Origin: Thalassospira australica
GTDB taxonomy: Bacteria; Pseudomonadota; Alphaproteobacteria; Rhodospirillales; Thalassospiraceae
Reading direction: 5' to 3'
Assembly: GCF_000763295.1 (NCBI RefSeq)
Contig: NZ_JRJE01000032.1
Span: 724,207 to 788,206, forward strand
DNA: 64,000 nucleotides
A program made the position numbers and the translations under genes. Position 1 is the stretch's first letter, and every line of letters starts with the position of its first letter. The notes beneath the pieces are model-generated. The model was not told where the DNA came from. It saw only the letters and a program-made list of their open reading frames with translations, and searched no databases. Shown piece after piece: positions 54,101 through 63,100 of the stretch.

Positions 54101-57100
54101 GGGGATGACACACTTTATGGTGGTGCCGGTAACGACGTTCTTGATGCAGGCGAAGGCAATGATGTCGTCGATGGCGGAACCGGTGATAACACGATTTCCA
54201 CTGGCGAAGGTGATGACAGCGTCATTGCAGCCGACGGTGCGGACCTGATCAGCACCGGTGATGGCAATGACACCATTGATTCCGGCGATGGTAATGACAC
54301 TGTATTTGCGGGCAATGGTGTTGATGTCGTTTCCACTGGTGGCGGTGACGACCTGATTGACGGCGGTGCCGGGGATGACACCATTCAGTCTGGCATTGGT
54401 GCAGATACCATTGATGCCGGTGTCGGTGACGATACGGTTGTTTCCGGCCTTGGTGACGACGTTGTTGACGGTGGTGCCGGGAACGACACCATCAATACCG
54501 GCGAAGGTTCGGATATCGTTGACGGTGGTACTGGCAACGACACGATTGATACGGGTGAAGGCTCGGATACTGTTCGTGGTGGTGGTGGCGATGATGTCAT
54601 TTTGTCGGGCAGCGGCGATGATGTGATCGATGGCGGTGCCGGAAACGACACGCTTTCGGGCGGTGAAGGTGCAGATACTGTTGATGGCGGATCAGGCAAC
54701 GATACCCTGTTGGCAGATGAAGGTGACGATCTGCTGATCGGTGGTGAAGGTGCCGATACCGTAAGCTATGCTGATGCCGGTTCTGCCATCAGTGTTGATA
54801 CCGCAAATAACATCGTAAGCGGTTCTGAAACCGGTACCGATACGCTTGATGGTATCGAAATCGTTGAAGGTACCGATTTTGACGATACGTTTGTCGGCGG
54901 TAGTCAGAATGACACCTTTATTGGTGGCGCTGGCGATGACACATTTGACGCCGGTACGGGCAATGACACCTTGACCCTTGGCAGTGGTGCCGACCGGATT
55001 GTATTTAATCCGGGTGGTGGCGACGATGTCGTCACTGATTTTGATGTTTCCTCGGACATCATCGATCTGACAGCGTTTGATATTGCCGGTTACGGTGCCC
55101 TCGAAGAAATGTTTGGCACCGATGCCAACGGCAATATGACCATCACCTTTGAAGGTGGTGAAACCATCACCCTTCAGGGCGTATCGCCGGGTGAAGTCAG
55201 CACCGAGAACTTTATCGGATATGATACCCGCATCGGTACCGAAGATGCCGATGTCATGGTTGGTGGCGATCACGATGAAATCATCGATGGTCGCGGTGGT
55301 GATGACACGCTTTCTGGCGGCGAAGGTGAAGATCATCTTATCGGTGGTGATGGAGATGATACTCTGTCGGGTGATGCCGGTGATGACACTCTTGTTGGCA
55401 ATGCGGGCTCGGATGTGCTTTCGGGTGGCGCAGGCATTGATACAGCTGATTATTCCGGCGAAAGTGCCGGTATTGTTGCCGACCTTCAGAATGGCACGGT
55501 TGCAGGCGGCGATGGTGATGACACCATCGACGGTGTCGAAAATCTTATCGGTACCGATCATTCCGATACCCTGATCGGTGATGATGAAAATAACACCCTC
55601 ACGGGTCTTGACGGCGATGACACCTTTGCTGGTGGTGCCGGTGATGACGTGTTTGAAGGTGGCGAGGGTTCGGATACCGTTGATTACAGCAGCGCGGAAC
55701 AGCGTGTTGATGTCGATCTGAATGCGAGTACTGCAAGCGGTCAGGGATCGGATACCTTCAGCAGTATCGAAAATGTCGTCGGCTCGGATTACAACGACGA
55801 AATTGTCGGCGATGCGAATGCCAATACCATCTCATCGGGTGCCGGTAGCGATGCCATTAACAGTGGTGCTGGCAACGATGTGATTGATGCCGGTGCCGGG
55901 ATCGATGAAGTCAGCGGCGGTGCCGGTGACGATATCATTGATGGCGGTGCCGATGGGGACATCCTGCTGGGTGAAGCAGGCAATGACACCATCAGTGGCG
56001 GCGAAGGTGATGATATCGTTGATGGCGGTATCGGTGACGACTGGGTCTATGGCGATGCGGGCGACGACATCCTTGATGGTGGCGAGAACGAAGATGATGT
56101 CGATACCATCGACTATTCCAACGTTGATTCCGGTGTCACCGTCGATCTGGTCAAGGAATATGCGACCGGCGGGGCCGGCGATGACATTGTTCGGAACTTC
56201 GAACGTGTCATCGGTACCGATTATGCCGATACCCTTGTTGGTAGCGACGGGGTAAATACCCTTGATGGTGGATCAGGTAACGATGTTCTGAACGGCGGGT
56301 CGGGCGATGACGTCATCATCACCGGTGACGGCGAAGACATGATCGTGCTGCAGCCCGGTGGTGGCCATGATACCGCCACCGACTTTGATGTTGCCAATGA
56401 CCAGATTGATCTGTCGGCCTATGGCATCGAAGATTATGCAGCCCTTCGGGACCAGATGGCCGATGACGAAAACGGCAATGCGGTCATTACGCTTGGTGAT
56501 GGCGACAGCATCACCCTTGAAGGTGTTTCGGTCGACGATCTTGGTCCAGGAAACTTCTTTGGCTATGAGGTTATACTTGGCACCGAATTCGAAGACAACA
56601 TCACCGGCAGCCAGATCAGTGATGAAATTCATGCCCTTGAAAGCGACGATATCGTTGATGGTCAGGCTGGCAATGATGACATCTATGGCAATGAAGGTGA
56701 TGACACCCTGATTGGTGGTGCCGGCGACGATACCCTGCGCGGTGGCGACGGCAGCGATACGGCTGATTATTCCGACACGGACGAGGGCGTTACGGTTGAT
56801 CTTGGCGCCGGTACGGCGACGGGTGAGGCAGGCAACGACACCCTTGAAAGTATCGAAAACGTTACCGGCGGTGACGGGGATGATGTCCTGATCGGTGATG
56901 AGAACGCCAACATCCTTGATGGTGGCGAAGGCAGCGATACGGTCTTTGGCAACGGCGGGGATGACACCCTGATCGGCGGCGAAGGCGAAGACGTTCTGTC
57001 TTATGCGGATGCCCAGGACGGGGTGAATGTCGATCTTGGCAGCGGAACCGCGACCGGCGGTGCGGGCTTTGATACCATTGACGGTTTTGAAACCTTGGTT

Positions 57101-60100
57101 GGTTCAGGCCATGATGACACCCTGGCAGGCGACGATACTGCCAATGTCATTGATGGCGGGTCCGGTGATGACACGCTTTCGGGTGGTGCTGGTGACGACA
57201 CAATGGTTGGCGGTGCGGGCAACGATATCGTTGATTATTCCGACCAGTCCGACGGCGTTGTTGTCGATCTTGAAAACGGTACAGGGACGGCAATTGATGG
57301 CACCGATACCCTTGACGGGGTCGAAGGTGCGACCGGTGGTGCCGGGGATGACACACTAAGTGGTTCGACCGGTAATAACATCCTTGCGGGCGGTGCCGGC
57401 AACGATACGCTTACCGGCGGGGATGGCAATGACACCCTTGCAGGCGGCGAAGGTGCGGACCTTGTCGATGGTGGTGCCGGGGATGACGTCCTGTCGTTCG
57501 CAGGTGACGACATTGCCGCAGACGGTGATACCACCGATCATGTTGGCAGCCCGACCACGGATGGCACCGGCGATGTTGCCGATATTTCCGGCAAGAACAT
57601 CTCGGATGACAGCTTCGTTGGCGGGGATGGCAATGACACCCTTGTCGCCGGATCGGGCGATGATGCGATCATCCTTGATCAGGACCATGAAAATGGTGCG
57701 GCCAACCCATCCATCGTTGATATCGAAAACATTGATGCCGGTGATGGTAATGACGTTGTCGATCTGACCAGTGATGTTCATTCCTATGGCGATGTCACCA
57801 TTGATGGCGGTGCCGGGGATGACACCATCTGGTCGAATGACGGCGATGACGTAATTGCCGGTGGCGCGGGTGCCGATAATATCCATGGCGGCGTCGGTGC
57901 AGATGTCATTGACGGTGGTGCAGATGACGACATCATTGATGGCGGCCTGGGCGCTGACACGATTGATGGTGGTGCGGGCAATGACACCATCGCAGCCGGT
58001 GCAGGCAACGATGTTCTGACCGGTGGTGACGGCGACGATACGCTGGATCTTTCCGATGCAGATGGTGCGACCATTGATCTGGCCGCAGGTACGGCAAGCA
58101 GTGATGCCACCGGTGTGGATGCCATCGCCGGATTTGAAAATGTGATTGCGACCGATGGTGATGATGACATCACCGGATCGGCGGACGACAACATCATTGA
58201 TGCCGGTGCGGGGAACGATAGCGTTACCCTTGATGGCGGCAATGATGATCTCGATGGTGGCGCGGGTGTTGATACCCTTGATCTGTCGGGCACCACGGGT
58301 GGCGTGACGGTCGATCTTGCGGCAGGCAGCGCAAGTGGCGCCAATACCGGCGATGATACGATTGCCAACTTTGAAAATGTCACAGGGTCCGATGATGCGG
58401 ACATCATTACCGGATCGGATGACGCCAATGTCATTGATGGTGGTGATGGTAACGACACCATCGATGGTGGTGCCGGGGATGATGTGATTTCCGGTGGCGA
58501 GGGGGATGATACCCTTGCGGCAGGTGATGGCAACGATACGCTTTCGGGCGGTGCGGGTGCAGATACCTTCGTCTTTGAAGATGGTACGGATGACGATCTG
58601 GTCAGCGACTTTGCGCTGAATGCCGATGTGATTTCCTTGCCGGATCTGGGTGTTGCGGCCTGGACCGATTTGCTGCCACTTCTGTCTGATGGGCCGGATG
58701 GTGCGGTGATTTCCCTGCCGTCTGGTGGCACAGTGACCCTTTCGGGGATTGCGGTTGATGACCTGACCCCGGATCATTTCGAAGGTATCGCCAATGTCGG
58801 TACGCCAGGTGAAGACAGCCTTGGCGGCGGTGATGGTGATGATTCTGTCGATGGTGGCGATGGTGATGACACTGTCGACGGCGGCGGCGGTGACGACAGC
58901 CTTGATGGCGGCAGCGGCGACGATACCGTCGATGGCGGCGACGGCAATGATTCCATTGATGGCGGTGATGGGAATGATTCCGTTGGCGGTGGCGATGGTG
59001 ATGACACGGTCGGCGGCGGTGGCGGCAACGACACGCTTAGCGGTGGTGACGGGACCGACACCCTTGATGGGGGTGACGGCGACGACGTTCTGCAGTTCGA
59101 AGCAGATCGCACCGGTCAGGCCGGGGATGAAACCGACCACGCAGGCAGCCCGGGTGTTGATGGCACCGGCGATGTTGCCGACCTTGAAGGTCTTGGTCTG
59201 AGCGATGATCAGTTCGATGGCGGTTCGGGTGTTGATACCCTTGTCGGCACGTCGGGCGATGATGCGATCATCCTTGATAATGATCATGAAGATGCTTCCA
59301 ACACCCCGTCGATTTCCGATGTCGAAGTGATCGATACCGGCGATGGCGATGATGTTGTTGATCTGACCAGCGCGACGGACGGGTATGGCGATGTGACGGT
59401 GGATGCCGGTTCTGGCAATGACACCGTCTGGACCAGTGCGGGGAATGACGAAATCAATGCCGGTGATGGTGATGACGCCATCCATGATGGCGCGGGCAAC
59501 GATGTTGTAAATGCCGGCGCGGGCAACGATACCCTTGAAGGCAGCCTTGGCAACGACACGCTTGATGGGGGTGATGGTACCGATCTTCTGGACCTGTCTG
59601 ATGCCGACGGTGTGAATGTTGATCTGGGTGCCGGCACAGCGCAGTCTGATGCCTTCGGTTCCGATAGCGTTTCAAACATCGAAAACGTCACCGGTTCGGC
59701 AGGGGATGACATCATCACCGGTTCGGCTGACGTCAACGAGATCGATGGCGGTGCCGGGAATGATACCCTTGATGGCGCAGCGGGCGATGACACGGTTTCG
59801 GCAGGTGATGGTGATGACACCGTTCTGGCCGGTGCTGGTGACGATACCCTTGCCGGTGGCGATGGTACCGATACCCTTGATATGGACGGTGCCGCTGGCG
59901 CGGTTGTTGATCTGGCAGCTGGTACGGCGTCCTCAAACGAAACCGGCAGTGATGCGATTTCCGGCTTTGAAAATGTCATTGGATCGGATGGCGATGACGT
60001 CATCACCGGTTCTGATGATGGCAACGCGATTTCCTCGGGTGATGGTGATGACACCGTCGATGGCGGTGCAGGTGACGATACCCTTGATGGCGGTGCAGGC

Positions 60101-63100
60101 AATGACACGCTGCTGGGTGGTTCGGGCAATGATACCGTTGCTGGTGGTGATGGTGCTGATCAGATCAATGCCGGTCTTGGCAACGATACGCTAAGCGGTG
60201 GTTCTGGCACGGATACCTTTACCTTTGATGATGGCGCGGATGCCGATCTGGTGAGTGATTTCACCGTCGGCTCCGACAAGATCGCCCTGCCAGACAGCGG
60301 CGTGACAAGCTGGACCGATCTGCAGGATATGCTGTCTGATGGTCCGGATGGTGCGATCATTACCCTGCCGTCCGGTGGGACCGTAACGCTTGCCGGTGTC
60401 TCCGTGGACGATCTTGGCCCGGGTGATTTCGAAGGCATTGATAACGTCCCGACCGACGGCAATGACAGCCTTGATGGCAGTGGTGGCGACGATACCGTTG
60501 ATGGCGGTGGCGGCGATGACACCATGTCGGGCGGCGGTGGAAATGATACGCTTGGCGGCGGCGACGGGAATGACACTGTTGATGGTGGTGATGGCAACGA
60601 CACGCTTTCGGGCGGTGACGGGACCGATACACTTGATGGCGGTGACGGCGACGACGTCCTTGAATTTGGTGCAGATGGTACCGGTCAGGCAGGCGATAGC
60701 ACCGATCATGTCGGCAGCCCGGGTGTCGATGGCACAGGCGATGTTGCAGACCTTGAAGGTCTTGGTACATCCGATGACATCTACGATGGCGGTGCAGGCA
60801 CCGATACGCTGGTTGGTACCAGTGGTGGCGATGCAATCATTCTTGATGGCGATCACGAAAATGGTGCAGCCAATCCGTCGATCTCAGATGTTGAAGTCAT
60901 CAATACCGGTGACGGCGATGACGTTGTCGATCTGACCAGCCAGGTTCATTCCTATGGCGATGTATCGGTTGATGCCGGTGCGGGTGATGACACGGTCTGG
61001 ACCAACGAAGGCAATGACAGCATCAGCGCCGGTGATGGCAATGACCATATCAACGGCGGCGCAGGCAACGACATTGTTGATGCCGGTGATGGCAACGATA
61101 CCGTTGTTGGCGATGCGGGCAACGATACGCTTTCGGGTGGTGCAGGCTTTGACACGCTTGATATGTCGGATGCAGAGGCCGACATCGCTGTTGACCTGCA
61201 GGATGGCACGGCAAACAGCAGCGAAACCGGATCAGATATCGTTAGCGGCTTTGAAAATCTGGTCACCGGATCGGGTGACGATACGATTACCGGCAGCACG
61301 GCCAATGACACCATTTCGACCGGCGCGGGTGCCGATACCATTGATGGCGGCGATGGCATTGATCTGATTGACGGTGGGGCCGGTAACGACGTTATCTCTG
61401 ACGGTGCAGGCAGTGATCTTGCCATGGCCGGTGCCGGTGATGACACCGTGATTGCCGGTTCGGGCAACGACAGCCTGGATGGCGGCGACGGTACTGACAC
61501 CCTTGATATGACCAATGCATCAAGCGATGCAGAAGTTGATTTGGCCGCGGGCACGGCGACCTCGTCCGAAACCGGCAATGACCAGATTTCGAATTTTGAA
61601 AATGTCACCATGGGTGCCGGGGATGATCAAGTCACCGGTTCGAATGCCGATAACGTCATTGATGGCGGTGCAGGCGACGACACCATCGATGGTGGTGCGG
61701 GCGATGACACGCTTGCCGGTGGTTCAGGCGCAGATACCTTCGTCTTTGCCGATGGTATCGATGATGACGTGGTCAGCGACTTTACCGTTGGCGAAGACAA
61801 GATTTCGATTGATGACCTTGGCCTTGAAAGCTGGAGCGATCTTCTGCCGCTTCTGAGCGAGAACGGCGACGGCAATGCCGTGCTCAGCCTGCCTGCGGGT
61901 GGCACGGTTACCCTGATTGGCGTGGGACTGAGTGATCTGAGTGCAGATGACTTCAACAACATCACCGATGGCGCAACGCCATATGATGACAACCTTGAAG
62001 GCACGGACGAAGACGACACCATTGATGCCCTTGCCGGTGACGATACCGTTGCCGGTGGCGCAGGTGACGATACGCTTTTGGGCAATGACGGCGCAGACAC
62101 CATTGATGGTGGCACCGGGAATGACAGCATCAATGGCGGTGCGGGCGATGACACGCTTGTTGGTGGTGACGGCAATGATGCCATCAGCGGTGGCGACGAT
62201 AATGACGAACTCATCGGCGGTGCCGGTGATGACACCCTTGACGGTGGTGCAGGCGACGATGTTCTGAACTTCGAGGCTGACGGCACATCGCAAAGCGGTG
62301 ATACGACCGAACATACCGGCAGCCCGGGTGTTGATGGCACTGGTGATGTCGCCGATATCAGCGGCAAGAACATCTCCGATGATACCTTTGCTGGCGGTGC
62401 CGGTGATGACACCCTTGATATGACCGATGGCAGCGATGCGCTGATCCTTGACGGTTCGAAACTTGGTGATGGTGAAACCACCACGCCGACAACCGAAACT
62501 CGCACGTTTGGCCTGACAGAGTCGGCAAGCTCCGCCGATGTTGCGGCCGCGTGGTCGGATGCCAACCTGTATGCGTTTGATTTTGGCACATCGTTCACCG
62601 ACGAAAATGGCAATCTCAACCTTGCCGCAGCCGATGACAGCGTAAGCTACAACGGAAACGGTATCGGCAATAATGGCGGCAGCCCGGTCGGCAGTCAGAT
62701 CAACCATGATGCCCAGACCGGTGACAGCGAAGCGATTGTTGTCGATCTTGGTGCAGATGCCACCACCGCCACCGTGCAGGTTTCCAACCTGATGGCGGGC
62801 GAAAACGGCGGCGAAGTTGGTTCCTGGCAGGCCTTTGATGCCGATGGCAACCTTGTTGCGACCGGAACCCTTGATGACAGCACGATCGACTACACCAGCA
62901 ACGGTGTAGGCACGGCAACCATCAATGTGACAGACGGCGGCGGAAGCGCGGTCGAATTCCGCTATATCGCCTTTGAAAGCGAACCATATGCCGACGGTTC
63001 CACGGGCTCTGACAGCAGTGACTTCTTTGTCCGTTCCATCAGCTTTGACACCATCGTTGATGAAACCACGACCGATGGCGCACGCCTTGATGATGTCGAG

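Noticed and set aside
57356..59485. 709-residue open frame on the minus strand
   Set aside because: Antisense mirror of RTX repeats; the repeat codons GGT/GAT/ACC lack stops when reversed. No start context or family.
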